Below, piece after piece: positions 36,049 through 45,180 of a stretch of 52,180 nucleotides of DNA (positions are counted from its first letter, which is position 1; each line of letters starts with the position of its first letter). The stretch is taken from contig NZ_FWWV01000010.1 in the NCBI RefSeq assembly GCF_900176075.1, positions 1 to 52,180 on the forward strand, written 5' to 3'. A program made the translations under genes and the position numbers. This DNA comes from Pasteurella testudinis DSM 23072 (lineage in GTDB: Bacteria > Pseudomonadota > Gammaproteobacteria > Enterobacterales > Pasteurellaceae). The notes beneath the pieces were generated by a model that saw only the letters and a list, made by a program, of their open reading frames with translations, ran no database searches and was not told where the DNA came from.

Positions 36049-36120
36049 CTATGGAAATGGATAGGCGAGTTTATGATCTTGGTTAAACCACGTTTTTAGG
36101 GTGATGGTTAGCTGCTTCAT
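36049..36120 (-). CDS. tnaC: Tryptophanase leader peptide TnaC
   Basis: This 23-codon gene is too short for ordinary ORF calling. From the ATG at 36120 it reads MKQLTITLK-T-WFNQD-H..., ending Tyr-Pro-Phe-Pro before a TAG stop. The residues essential for tryptophan-dependent ribosome stalling in E. coli TnaC (Trp12, Asp16 and a final Pro24) are matched by Trp11, Asp15 and Pro23 with identical spacing (+4 and +12), and the WFN-x-D motif is conserved. It lies 138 nt upstream of tnaA on the same strand. The sequence evidence is strong for a functional TnaC. Confidence 0.9.
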   Translation of the reverse strand: MKQLTITLKTWFNQDHKLAYPFP

Positions 36121-36168
36121 TTTAATTTCCCCGATGAGTGTGAAAATTAGCTGAAATCAAGATGCAGT

Positions 36169-36226
36169 ATTCATAAAATTTTATTTTTGTCACGCAAAAA
36201 AAATAGCGCTTGCGAGGGGGATCACA
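36169..36226 (-). promoter_or_regulatory. tna promoter region with CRP-like site
   Basis: TGCGAGGGGGATCACA (36211-36226) matches TGTGA-N6-TCACA at nine of ten positions on the opposite strand. On the minus strand, TTGCGT (36197-36192) and TATGAA (36175-36170) with a 16-bp spacer form a weak promoter downstream of it. The layout fits the catabolite-activated tna promoter of E. coli. Individual elements are weak matches. Confidence 0.5.
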
Positions 36227-36240
36227 AAATATTTTTAGTG

Positions 36241-36263
36241 CGGGCGGAAAGAGTATCCGCCCG
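36241..36263 (-). terminator. Hairpin after pssA
   Basis: An 8-bp stem (CGGGCGGA / TCCGCCCG) with a 7-nt loop lies 26 bp beyond the pssA stop on the minus strand, just before the tna control region. The following sequence is A/T-rich but lacks a clean T-run. Confidence 0.55.
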
Positions 36264-36288
36264 AGTCAGGAATGTTTTTAATAAACGC

Positions 36289-37656
36289 TCAGAGAATCAG
36301 TTTGACAATTTTATCCGCCTGTACCCGTCGGAAACGGTTGAGCAATTTTTTTACTTCCGCCGGATAGTCTTGCAGTTTTTCCAATGCCCGATAATGGTGG
36401 ATCAAGCTGGTATTGTGACGAATGGTGCTGAGCTCTTTTTGCAGTTGCAGCTGCAATTTTTGCTGCGGATCGAGAATCAGCAAACCATTTTCGGCATCAA
36501 GCCGCCACGCTCTCGGATTCAGGTTATTGCCGGTCAGCAGAATATAGTGGTCGTCAACCCACACACCCTTGAGATGATAGGAATTTTCACCGTCTTGCCA
36601 CAGACGCACCGTAAGCTGCCCGTTGGTCAGCATTTTTCGGTGTTTTTTGCAAAAATTGCGCAAGTTCATTTCATACAGGTACGGCAGTGCCGCCGACATG
36701 GTAAACGGCTTGTCCGGCGGAGAATAGAAGTCGTTGGCGGTTTTGTCGCCGACGATGATTTCCACTTTTTTGCCCTCTTTCAACAGGTGTCCCAGCTGCA
36801 AACGCAGGCTGCGCGGAAAATTAAAATACGGCGTGCAGATGGTCAGTTTTTGCTGTACTACGCCGAATAAGGCTTCGATTACCGTGTTTAACGGATTGTG
36901 GTTTGCCAGCCCGAAGATGGGCGAAATCAACAATTGATCCGGTGCGAAGCTAACCGCGTTATCAATTTGATAACTGGCGTGTTGACTGAGTTTTTTACGC
37001 AATTGGCGGATAGCCGGACGGATTGTTTTATCGCGGCGTACCGCTTGATCGAGGCGCTGCACCGCACTTTCGTCCAGAAAATGACGGATTAAAAATGCGG
37101 CGAAGCTGTCGGCTAGCGGTGGGTTGGTAATTTTCTGGTAGCGGTCATAACGGTATTTATCTTGCTGGTGCAGATAAACGTTATTAATACTGGCACCGCT
37201 GTAGAGAATGGTATCGTCGAATACCGAGCCTTTGATGTGTAATACACCGAATAGTTCGCGGGTATTAATCGGCACGCCGTAAAAGGCAATATCGTTTTCA
37301 GGATCCAACGCGTATTTTTGCCGTTGTTCGGCATACCATTCGGCATTGGTTTGGCTGGTTTCTGCACCCAACAATCCGCGCTGTGCCCGGTGAAAATCAA
37401 CAAATACCTTAATATCCAGAGTCGGGCGTTTTAGCTTGGCTTGGTAGAGTTCATGTAAGATTTCCTGACCGGCTTCATCGTTTTGCCAGTAAAGTGCGGT
37501 AATGTAGATACGCCGTTGTGCTGTTCGGATCAGTTGGATAAGTTGCTGTTTGTAAGCTGCGCTGGAATAGATAAATTCCAAGTGTTCCGCCGTTTGCGGC
37601 AGAAATGGCAGCGATTGTAGCTGATGCAGCGACTGATGATATTTAGTATTCAGCAT
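36289..37656 (-). CDS. pssA: Phosphatidylserine synthase, PLD-type
   Basis: The 455-aa protein of the phospholipase D superfamily transfers CDP-diacylglycerol to serine, the first committed step to phosphatidylethanolamine. It has two HKD motifs: HIKGSVFDD (His140, Lys142, Asp147) and HLKGVWVDDHYILLTGNNLNPRAW near residue 358. The length matches E. coli PssA (451 aa), which is ribosome-associated and peripheral to the membrane. It is a single gene divergent from the TrmH-like gene across a 193-bp gap. Confidence 0.94.
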   Translation of the reverse strand: MLNTKYHQSLHQLQSLPFLPQTAEHLEFIYSSAAYKQQLIQLIRTAQRRIYITALYWQNDEAGQEILHELYQAKLKRPTLDIKVFVDFHRAQRGLLGAETSQTNAEWYAEQRQKYALDPENDIAFYGVPINTRELFGVLHIKGSVFDDTILYSGASINNVYLHQQDKYRYDRYQKITNPPLADSFAAFLIRHFLDESAVQRLDQAVRRDKTIRPAIRQLRKKLSQHASYQIDNAVSFAPDQLLISPIFGLANHNPLNTVIEALFGVVQQKLTICTPYFNFPRSLRLQLGHLLKEGKKVEIIVGDKTANDFYSPPDKPFTMSAALPYLYEMNLRNFCKKHRKMLTNGQLTVRLWQDGENSYHLKGVWVDDHYILLTGNNLNPRAWRLDAENGLLILDPQQKLQLQLQKELSTIRHNTSLIHHYRALEKLQDYPAEVKKLLNRFRRVQADKIVKLIL

Positions 37657-37770
37657 AGGGGATAAAATATATCGAAATTTAAAAAGTACGAAAAGTGATT
37701 TAGTTTACCTGCCTTAATTGGGTTTGAACAGAACTTTGCAGAGAAGTTTGCTTAAATCGGGCGAAAAATT

Positions 37771-37779
37771 TGCTATAAT
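37771..37779 (+). promoter_or_regulatory. Extended -10 promoter for the TrmH-family gene
   Basis: TGCTATAAT is a perfect extended -10 (TGnTATAAT), about 70 bp before the start codon. No good -35 at 16-18 bp is seen, which is tolerated by extended -10 promoters. Confidence 0.6.
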
Positions 37780-37849
37780 CCGAGCCAAATCACGTTTGTA
37801 TGTTCCGACATATAAATCCTATTTCGGCCATTAACCTATAGGCATCTTC

Positions 37850-39037
37850 ATGAACGATAAATCCAGTCGTAAACCTGCGTTTCAACAACCTAAATCAGCC
37901 AGCCGTTTTTCGGGCAAAACCACGCGTGACGGCGGGCGTGACAAGCGCGGTGATGACAAGCGCGATGATCGGCGCGGCGACAGAAATGAAAAACGTTTTT
38001 CCGAAAACCGCACTTTTGATAAACGTAGTCCGGAAAACCGCACTTTTGACAAGCGCGGCACGGATAATCGTCGCAAATTTAATGATAAAGACGGTGAAAA
38101 AGCGAGAGCGCCGCGCCAGAATCGGGAGCGAGGCGGTGACAGTCGGGAAAAGCGTGATAACGCCACGCCGGCTTATGTGTGGGGCGAACGTGAAATGAGT
38201 GCCACCAAAGCCGGTAAAAACAGCAGCGGCAATGTCAAAGTGATGATTAAAGGTGACGTCGCCGGTGAGAAGAAAACCGGACCTTTATCGCCGCGTGCGC
38301 CGGAAAAAATCCGTAAAAATCGTAACGAAGAGATGAAAGTTTATGGTGAAGCCGCCTGTTTGGCGCTGTTTCAGCAACGTCCGGAGAGTATTGTGCGTTT
38401 ATGGACGAATATTGAAACCAGTCATCGCCTCGGCAAACTGACCAGTTATCTGGCGAGCGCCAAAAAAGCCTATCATGTGGTGGATAATGCCGAGTTGGAA
38501 CTGGTGAGTGGTAGCGAACATCACGGCGGCATTTGTATGTTGGTGAAAAAAGCGACGCCGATGAATCTGGAGGCTTATCTAAAAACAGCCAAATTGCAAG
38601 ACTGTGTGTTGTTGCTTGACGGGATTAATAATGCCTATAATGTGGGCGGCATTATCCGCACCGCCGCCTATTACGGCGTTAAGGGGATTGTCTGTGAAAG
38701 TGCGGAGAAACTGTATTCCGCAGCGGCTGCCAGAGTGGCGGAGGGCGGCATGGAGCATATTTATGCTTTGGAAAGTGCCGGAACTGACGCTGCGTTACAA
38801 GCCTTGAAAAATGCGGGTTATCAGTTGATTGCGGTTACGGGCGATAAGCAGGCGCAACCGCTGGATAAACTGGCGTTGGCGGATAAAGTGGCGTTTGTGT
38901 TGCAGGAAACACCGACGGCGCAAGCCAGTCCGTTAATTGATCAACAAGTGGTGCTTTCGTTTGAAAATCCGCTCAACAGCGGCTTGAATGTGGCGGTCAA
39001 CAGCGGCATTCTGCTGTCACGCTGGTATTTTCGCTAG
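37850..39037 (+). CDS. yfiF: TrmH/SpoU-family RNA methyltransferase, YfiF-like
   Basis: The 395-aa protein has three parts: a ~110-residue basic, low-complexity N-terminal tail rich in Arg, Asp and Lys; an RNA-binding substrate domain (~residues 160-235, MKVYGEAACLALFQQRPESIVRLW); and a C-terminal SpoU knot (LLDGINNAYNVGGIIRTAAYYGV; final FENPLNSGLNVAVNSGILLSRW). It should methylate a ribose 2'-OH in rRNA or tRNA with AdoMet; the target is unknown. The tail contains ENRTFDKR twice, each encoded by an uptake sequence. The length is a little above E. coli YfiF (345 aa) because of the tail. Confidence 0.85.
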   Translation: MNDKSSRKPAFQQPKSASRFSGKTTRDGGRDKRGDDKRDDRRGDRNEKRFSENRTFDKRSPENRTFDKRGTDNRRKFNDKDGEKARAPRQNRERGGDSREKRDNATPAYVWGEREMSATKAGKNSSGNVKVMIKGDVAGEKKTGPLSPRAPEKIRKNRNEEMKVYGEAACLALFQQRPESIVRLWTNIETSHRLGKLTSYLASAKKAYHVVDNAELELVSGSEHHGGICMLVKKATPMNLEAYLKTAKLQDCVLLLDGINNAYNVGGIIRTAAYYGVKGIVCESAEKLYSAAAARVAEGGMEHIYALESAGTDAALQALKNAGYQLIAVTGDKQAQPLDKLALADKVAFVLQETPTAQASPLIDQQVVLSFENPLNSGLNVAVNSGILLSRWYFR

Positions 39038-39044
39038 CCGGCGT

Positions 39045-39326
<282 letters not shown>

Positions 39327-39406
39327 TTAAAAAGCGCATGATTATAATCAAAGTCGTTGAAAAAACCAACAATCATTCATTCTAAATTGTTTATGAAAAA
39401 ATCGCT

Positions 39407-40102
39407 ATGCAAATAAATTCAAACAAACTTTCGCAACTTGCCCTGTTTATCGTGCTGTTTTTTGGCTTAATTTTAAGTGCGCTCTATTTTTCCTATCGCC
39501 AGAAAGCCTCGATTGATATTGTGTTGGAAACGGATTATGACGTTTCGATGGCGCGCGATTCAATCGGGCAAAACAAAAAAGCAAAAACCAATTATTATGC
39601 CTTGGTGCTGTCGTGGTCGCCGGGCTATTGCCAAAGCCAACGTGCCAGCAATGCAGGGGCGATTCCGAAGTCGGCGGCTTATCAGTGTGGAGATACGCAA
39701 AAATTCGGTTGGGTAGTGCACGGTTTATGGCCGCAAAGCGCTACTGCCCGGCGTGTCAGTGATCACCCGCGTTTTTGCCGTGGCGACTTGCCGCCGCTCG
39801 AGGTTGCGCTGTTAGAAAAATATTTGGCGGTTTCGCCCAGCCTGAAACTACTGCAAGGCGAGTGGGAAAAGCACGGCGCTTGCGCTTTTAACGATGCCAA
39901 ATCCTATTTTGATAAACAACAGGAGCTGTTTGCCAGCTTAAAGTTGCCGGATTACGAATTGAAACGCTCGGATTTGTTTGCGTGGTTACGGCGGAATAAT
40001 CCGCAGTTAAGCGGAAAATATCTGGGCGCAGGGCGAGATGAACTGCAAATTTGTTACGATTTGGACTGGCAGGTGATCAACTGTCCGAAAATTCAGTTTT
40101 AA
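39407..40102 (+). CDS. rna: Ribonuclease T2 family protein (RNase I-like)
   Basis: The 231-aa protein has an N-terminal membrane helix (residues ~10-29) that looks like an uncleaved anchor or signal, then an RNase T2 domain. The two conserved catalytic segments are present: CAS I in WVVHGLWPQ (~residue 103) and CAS II in GEWEKHGACAF (~residue 151). The catalytic histidines in both and the Glu/Lys pair are present. It would degrade RNA non-specifically in the periplasm. It is a single gene divergent from yfhL. Confidence 0.88.
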   Translation: MQINSNKLSQLALFIVLFFGLILSALYFSYRQKASIDIVLETDYDVSMARDSIGQNKKAKTNYYALVLSWSPGYCQSQRASNAGAIPKSAAYQCGDTQKFGWVVHGLWPQSATARRVSDHPRFCRGDLPPLEVALLEKYLAVSPSLKLLQGEWEKHGACAFNDAKSYFDKQQELFASLKLPDYELKRSDLFAWLRRNNPQLSGKYLGAGRDELQICYDLDWQVINCPKIQF

Positions 40103-40275
40103 CAATTCTGGTTTAAAGTGCCGGAATTGCAAAATAAACGTAATCAGCGTGTTAAAATCAGTGGCTGTTTAACGGAAAAAAGTGCGGTGACGCTCGCAGT
40201 GAAAGGTTTTAGCGGTATAATCGGGCTTCGGATCTGTTTACCTTCAGCGACCGTTTCAAAGATTAAAATTTTACA

Positions 40276-40303
40276 TTGTGGTGATGGATTAAATTGCTAT
40301 AAT
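40276..40303 (+). promoter_or_regulatory. Promoter of pgk-fbaA, extended -10
   Basis: TATAAT (40298-40303) is preceded by TGC, making an extended -10 (TGCTATAAT). TTGTGG (40276-40281) at a 16-bp spacing is a weak -35. It is 67 bp before the pgk start. One uptake sequence (AAAAGTGCGGT) lies about 100 bp further upstream. Confidence 0.6.
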
Positions 40304-40369
40304 CAATCCGCCGCAGTATAGAGAAATTGCTTTAAAATTATCAATTACAATTTAACAAGAGGACTTATT

Positions 40370-41533
40370 ATGTCAGTAATCAAAATGACCGACTTGGATT
40401 TGGCGGGCAAACGTGTTCTTATCCGTTCCGATTTAAACGTGCCTGTTAAAGACGGTAAAGTGACTTCTGATGCGCGTATCAAGGCATCAATCCCGACTAT
40501 TGAACTGGCTTTGAAACAAGGCGCGAAAGTGATGGTAACGTCCCACTTCGGTCGTCCTACGGAAGGCGAATATAATGCGGAATATTCTCTGCAACCGGTG
40601 GTTGATTATTTGAATAAGGCATTGAATGTGCCGGTTCGTTTGGTAAAAGATTATCTGGACGGCGTGGACGTTGCTGCCGATGAATTGGTGGTGTTGGAAA
40701 ACGTGCGTTTCAATAAAGGCGAAAAGAAAAATGAAGACGAACTGACTAAAAAATACGCCGCACTTTGCGATGTATTTGTCATGGACGCCTTTGGTACGGC
40801 GCACCGCGCGCAAGGGTCTACCCACGGCGTGGCGAAATTCGCACCGGTGGCTTGTGCCGGCCCATTGCTAGCCAATGAATTAGACGCATTGGGTAAAGCA
40901 TTAAAAAGTCCGGCTCGTCCGATGGTGGCGATTGTCGGCGGCTCGAAAGTGTCGACTAAATTAACCGTGTTGGATTCGTTATCTAAAATTGCCGACCAAC
41001 TGATTGTTGGCGGCGGTATTTCAAATACTTTCGTTGCGGCGCAAGACTTGAATGTCGGCAAATCGCTGTATGAGGCCGATTTGATTCCGGAAGCACAGCG
41101 GCTGATGGAAACTTGCAATATCCCATTGCCGACCAATGTGCGTGTTGCAACGGAATTCTCTGAAAGTGCGGTCGCAACTGAAAAAGCCGTGACCGATGTC
41201 CAAGATAACGAACAAATTTTAGATTTGGGCGACGAATCTGCCGAAGTATTGGCGGAAATTATTCGCGGCGCAAAAACCATTTTGTGGAACGGCCCGGTCG
41301 GTGTGTTTGAATTCCCGAATTTCCGTAAAGGAACCGAAATCGTTGCCAAAGCGATCGCGGATAGCGATGCGTTCTCCATTGCAGGTGGCGGTGACACCTT
41401 GGCGGCAATCGATCTGTTCGGCATTTCCGATAAAATCTCTTATATCTCCACCGGCGGCGGCGCATTCCTTGAGTTTGTAGAAGGCAAAGTATTACCGGCG
41501 GTGGCCATTCTGGAAGAAAGAGCCAAAGCATAA
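40370..41533 (+). CDS. pgk: Phosphoglycerate kinase
   Basis: The 387-aa enzyme of lower glycolysis makes ATP from 1,3-bisphosphoglycerate. It has N-terminal [12 protein letters not shown], the substrate loop TSHFGRP (~residue 57), the hinge [18 protein letters not shown], and the C-terminal GPVGVFEF and [14 protein letters not shown]. Its length equals E. coli Pgk (387 aa). It is followed 79 bp later by fbaA in a conserved glycolytic pair. Confidence 0.98.
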   Translation: MSVIKMTDLDLAGKRVLIRSDLNVPVKDGKVTSDARIKASIPTIELALKQGAKVMVTSHFGRPTEGEYNAEYSLQPVVDYLNKALNVPVRLVKDYLDGVDVAADELVVLENVRFNKGEKKNEDELTKKYAALCDVFVMDAFGTAHRAQGSTHGVAKFAPVACAGPLLANELDALGKALKSPARPMVAIVGGSKVSTKLTVLDSLSKIADQLIVGGGISNTFVAAQDLNVGKSLYEADLIPEAQRLMETCNIPLPTNVRVATEFSESAVATEKAVTDVQDNEQILDLGDESAEVLAEIIRGAKTILWNGPVGVFEFPNFRKGTEIVAKAIADSDAFSIAGGGDTLAAIDLFGISDKISYISTGGGAFLEFVEGKVLPAVAILEERAKA

Positions 41534-41612
41534 GATCTGTAACAAGCAGATTAATCCGATTTGTTAACTTTGAGAGTCTGGCAAAGGCTCTCCATTAAAA
41601 TAGGAAATTATC

Positions 41613-42692
41613 ATGTCAAAATTATTAGATATCGTAAAACCAGGCGTATTAACCGGCGATGATGTGCAGAAAGTCTTTGCTTATGCCAAAGAGCACGGTT
41701 TTGCATTGCCTGCGGTAAACTGTGTCGGTTCCGACTCCGTTAATGCGGTATTGGAAACCGCAGCGCGCGTGAAAGCGCCGGTTATCGTGCAGTTTTCTAA
41801 TGGCGGCGCACAATTCTATGCCGGTAAAGGGATTAAATTAGCCGAAGGCCAACGTGCCGATGTTTTAGGCGCTATTGCTGGAGCAAAACACGTTCACCAA
41901 ATGGCGGAACATTACGGCGTTCCAGTGATTCTGCATACCGACCATGCGGCGAAAAAATTACTGCCGTGGATTGACGGATTGTTGGAAGCGGGTGAAAAAC
42001 ACTTTGCCGAAACCGGTAAACCGCTGTTTTCATCGCACATGATTGATCTTTCCGAAGAGTCAATGGAAGAAAATATGGCGATCTGCCGTGAATATTTGGC
42101 ACGCATGTCTAAAATGGGCATGACGCTGGAAATCGAAATCGGGATCACCGGTGGTGAAGAGGACGGTGTGGATAACTCCGGTGTTGACGAGTCCAAACTG
42201 TACACCCAACCAGAAGATGTGCTGTATGTTTACGATCAACTGAATCCGGTCAGCCCACGTTTCACCATCGCAGCGGCGTTCGGCAACGTTCACGGCGTGT
42301 ATAAACCGGGCAATGTGAAATTAAAACCGTCTATTTTAGGCGCATCACAAGAATTTGTGTCCAAAGAGCGCAATTTGCCGGCGAAAGCATTGGATTTCGT
42401 TTTCCACGGCGGCTCCGGTTCTTCAACCGAAGAGATTCGTGAAGCGATCAGTTACGGCGCAATCAAAATGAATATCGACACCGATACCCAATGGGCGGCG
42501 TGGGAAGGTATTTTGAACTTCTACAAAGCGAACGAAGCCTATCTGCAAGGCCAACTGGGCAATCCGGAAGGTGAAGACGCACCAAACAAAAAATACTACG
42601 ATCCGCGTGTTTGGCTGCGCAAATCAGAAGAATCCATGTCCAAACGTTTGGAAAAATCGTTTGACGATCTGAATTGCCGCGATGTGCTGTAA
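41613..42692 (+). CDS. fbaA: Fructose-bisphosphate aldolase, class II
   Basis: The 359-aa zinc-dependent aldolase cleaves fructose-1,6-bisphosphate. The metal and proton-shuttle segment LHTDHAAKKLLPW (E. coli Asp109/His110), GEEDGVDNSG (the active-site Glu loop), GNVHGVY and the phosphate-binding FHGGSGSS are all present. Its length equals the E. coli enzyme. A strong terminator follows. It belongs to the long class IIA subgroup. Confidence 0.98.
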   Translation: MSKLLDIVKPGVLTGDDVQKVFAYAKEHGFALPAVNCVGSDSVNAVLETAARVKAPVIVQFSNGGAQFYAGKGIKLAEGQRADVLGAIAGAKHVHQMAEHYGVPVILHTDHAAKKLLPWIDGLLEAGEKHFAETGKPLFSSHMIDLSEESMEENMAICREYLARMSKMGMTLEIEIGITGGEEDGVDNSGVDESKLYTQPEDVLYVYDQLNPVSPRFTIAAAFGNVHGVYKPGNVKLKPSILGASQEFVSKERNLPAKALDFVFHGGSGSSTEEIREAISYGAIKMNIDTDTQWAAWEGILNFYKANEAYLQGQLGNPEGEDAPNKKYYDPRVWLRKSEESMSKRLEKSFDDLNCRDVL

Positions 42693-42713
42693 TCATAGCA
42701 ATCGCACTTGATA

Positions 42714-42742
42714 AAATACCGCCGGACAGGCGGTATTTTTTT
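42714..42742 (+). terminator. Intrinsic terminator after fbaA
   Basis: A perfect 10-bp stem (AAATACCGCC / GGCGGTATTT) with a 5-nt loop runs into a T7-type tract. It lies 22 bp after the fbaA stop and just before the convergent end of cpxA, so it may serve both. Confidence 0.92.
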
Positions 42743-42765
42743 GGCTGTCAACTTTAAACCTTAGA

Positions 42766-44211
42766 TTAAGCCTCAAGCCACAGCGGCAGATGAATGGTAA
42801 TTCTTAGCCCGCCCAGTGGGCTTTTGCTGGCGGTTACGGTTCCTTTATGTTGTTCCACCGAATTGGCAACAATTGACAGTCCCAATCCTGAGCCGCCGGT
42901 GGTTCGGGCCCGTGCCTGATCAGTGCGATAGAACGGTAAGAAAATTTGTTGATATTCATGCTCGTCAACACCGTCACCATTGTCATCGACGATGATTTCC
43001 AGTTGCTTGTCGTTGATAATGCGGCAGTTTAGGTGAACTTGACCTTTGGCATATTTAAAGGCGTTGCGGATAATATTTTCCAATGCGCTGGCAAGGGTAT
43101 CCTCATTCCCATTGATAAAATAGTTTTGCGGATTTTGAATATGTTGCGAGAAGCTGAATTCAAAATGACGTTCTTTGCTTTCAAACTTGGCATCTTCAAC
43201 CACTTCTTCCCAAATGCGGGGTAACGGAAAAATGGCCCGATTAATATGGGCATTGGCACTTTGACGAGAGAGGGTCAGTAACTGATTCAGCATTTTTTCC
43301 ATACGCTCGGTTTCGGTTTCAATGCGTTGCAGTTCAGCGTTTTCGCCTTGGCGGCGACGCAGCAAAGCCGCGGCAAGCTGTAAACGGGTCAACGGCGTGC
43401 GCAATTCATGGGAGACGTCTAATAGCAGCCGTTGCTGTGAGCTGATCATATGTTCCAAGGACATGACCATATGGTTAAAACTTTTTCCGACTTCTCGCAG
43501 CTCCATCGAGCCACGCTCTTCCAGAATCGGGTTAACGCTGAGGTTTCCGGTCGAAATCGCATTGGCGGCGCTACGCAGCTCTTTGATTGGCTGGGTTAAA
43601 CTGAAAATCAGCCCAAGTAACAGCGGTGTACTGGTCGCCATCAGCAAGAACAGCATAATCAGCGGGTGATCAAAGAAAAAGTTGATAAATTCCCGTTGTG
43701 GATCAACCACATCAATAAAATAAAGCAGATAAGGTTCGCTTTCTTCCGAGAGTGGGTAAGGCGAGATAAACGGGCCGATAATATCCTGATTATAAAACCG
43801 CCGCTTTTGTGGGGATAACGGGTTATTTGAGCGGTTGGCAAACTGGTATAATTGGCTGCTTTCATTGTAATCCAGCTGACCGATGATATTGTTAAAATCG
43901 TTCGGATCAAGCAATACCGGCTTTCTGGAAGGCTGCATCATATTGGGTCTGTCGTCTTGCAGGTTGTGGCTGGTGTTGTTCTGATATTGCAAGTCGTACA
44001 GGATATTGTTTTTGGTCAGCTTGATGACTTCAAATTGATACAAGTTGACTTCGTCGTTGGAGAGTTCGGTGTAATTGCGCGCGTCCATGGTGGGGATAAA
44101 GAAGGCAAATCCCATCAGCACGAAAAAAGCCAGCCAAATCAACCAAAAGAGAAAGAAGATTTGTACATTGATCGAGTTGAGTAAACGGAAAAACTTACGC
44201 AGTATTTTCAT
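42766..44211 (-). CDS. cpxA: Envelope-stress sensor histidine kinase CpxA
   Basis: The 481-aa kinase has membrane helices at about residues 15-40 and 182-205 bounding a ~140-residue periplasmic sensor domain. A HAMP domain follows (SLTQPIKELRSAANAISTGNLSV). The H-box is LLLDVSHELRTPLTRLQ, and the ATPase domain has N, G1 and G2 boxes (NIIRNAFKYA, DDNGDGVDE, GGSGLGLSIV). It phosphorylates CpxR on envelope protein misfolding. Its length is close to E. coli CpxA (457 aa). It is separated from cpxR by 102 bp that contain a strong hairpin. Confidence 0.92.
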   Translation of the reverse strand: MKILRKFFRLLNSINVQIFFLFWLIWLAFFVLMGFAFFIPTMDARNYTELSNDEVNLYQFEVIKLTKNNILYDLQYQNNTSHNLQDDRPNMMQPSRKPVLLDPNDFNNIIGQLDYNESSQLYQFANRSNNPLSPQKRRFYNQDIIGPFISPYPLSEESEPYLLYFIDVVDPQREFINFFFDHPLIMLFLLMATSTPLLLGLIFSLTQPIKELRSAANAISTGNLSVNPILEERGSMELREVGKSFNHMVMSLEHMISSQQRLLLDVSHELRTPLTRLQLAAALLRRRQGENAELQRIETETERMEKMLNQLLTLSRQSANAHINRAIFPLPRIWEEVVEDAKFESKERHFEFSFSQHIQNPQNYFINGNEDTLASALENIIRNAFKYAKGQVHLNCRIINDKQLEIIVDDNGDGVDEHEYQQIFLPFYRTDQARARTTGGSGLGLSIVANSVEQHKGTVTASKSPLGGLRITIHLPLWLEA

Positions 44212-44269
44212 GGCATCGTTTTATGCTGTCTTTTGATGGTTTTCATGGAGTCGCGTCCCGAAGAAATAA

Positions 44270-44297
44270 AAATAGAGTACCGGACAGTACTCTATTT
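44270..44297 (-). terminator. Hairpin between cpxR and cpxA
   Basis: A perfect 11-bp stem (AAATAGAGTAC / GTACTCTATTT) with a 6-nt loop begins 17 bp after the cpxR stop. On the minus strand it is followed by TTATTTCTT. This is a good intrinsic terminator or attenuator inside what is usually one operon. Confidence 0.75.
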
Positions 44298-44313
44298 CGT
44301 GTTGGTTGTTCCA

Positions 44314-45027
44314 TTATTTTTCGGTAACCAATAAATAGCCTCTGCCACGCAGGGTTTTAAACCAAGGCAGGTTATCGGCGCGCTCCGGTAATTTTTTACG
44401 CAAATTGGAAATATGCATATCAATTGCCCGATCGAACGGGGTTAAGCGTTTACCCAGAATTTCCAAACTGAGCAGTTCACGCGACAGAATCTGCCCCGGA
44501 TTTTTAACCAAAATTTGCAACAAGGCAAATTCGGTGCCGGTCAAGTCCAAATCCTGATCCTGATATAACGCCTGTTGTCTGCCCGGATGCAAGGTGATGC
44601 CACCGAAATCCAACTGTTTGTTATCATCTTTTTCAATATTAGGATTGGCGCTAAGTGCGGTAGATTGATTTTGGGTACGGCGTAAAATGGCTTTAATACG
44701 GGCAACCAATTCACGATCATTGAATGGTTTTGACAAATAATCGTCGGCGCCCAGTTCAAGACCTAACACGCGATCGATATCATCACCGCGCGCTGTCAAC
44801 ATTAATACTGGAGTCGAAAAACTTTTTCTGATTTGTTTTAAGGTTTCTATTCCGTTTAATATCGGCATCATCACATCTAATAAAATAATATCGTGACTAA
44901 AATTGAGTAATTTTAACGCTTCTTCACCGTTGCAAGCCAGCTCAACTTCAAATCCTTCAATCTTTAATACTTCCGCCAACAATTCGGTGAGTTCGACATC
45001 ATCGTCGACAAGTAATATCTTTGCCAT
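44314..45027 (-). CDS. cpxR: Response regulator CpxR
   Basis: The 237-aa OmpR-type regulator has a receiver domain with phospho-acceptor Asp51 (IILLDVMMP), acidic pocket VDDD at residues 7-10, and Lys in LSKPFNDREL. A winged-helix DNA-binding domain is at the C-terminus (TGTEFALLQILVKNPGQILSRELL, RAIDMHISNLRKKL). Length and sequence match the CpxR group (E. coli 232 aa). Confidence 0.94.
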   Translation of the reverse strand: MAKILLVDDDVELTELLAEVLKIEGFEVELACNGEEALKLLNFSHDIILLDVMMPILNGIETLKQIRKSFSTPVLMLTARGDDIDRVLGLELGADDYLSKPFNDRELVARIKAILRRTQNQSTALSANPNIEKDDNKQLDFGGITLHPGRQQALYQDQDLDLTGTEFALLQILVKNPGQILSRELLSLEILGKRLTPFDRAIDMHISNLRKKLPERADNLPWFKTLRGRGYLLVTEK

Positions 45028-45180
45028 TAATGGTTTCCTTTAATTCATTATTATTTGTGTAATGGAGCAATGAGGGGCTATTTATCTTATATTACCCGTT
45101 TATGATCCTGTAAGTTTTTCTGCTAAGGTAGTCCGGCTATGAAAGGTAAATAGACCCTACAATTAGACAGGTAAGATACA

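Noticed and set aside
37960-38200. CRISPR-like short repeats in the yfiF-like gene.
   Set aside because: Only two copies of an uptake-sequence unit inside a coding low-complexity region; no regular spacer structure.
40118-40321. 67-codon open frame between the RNase T2 gene and pgk.
   Set aside because: It begins with a non-ATG codon, has no ribosome-binding site, contains an uptake sequence and overlaps the pgk promoter. No recognisable protein features.
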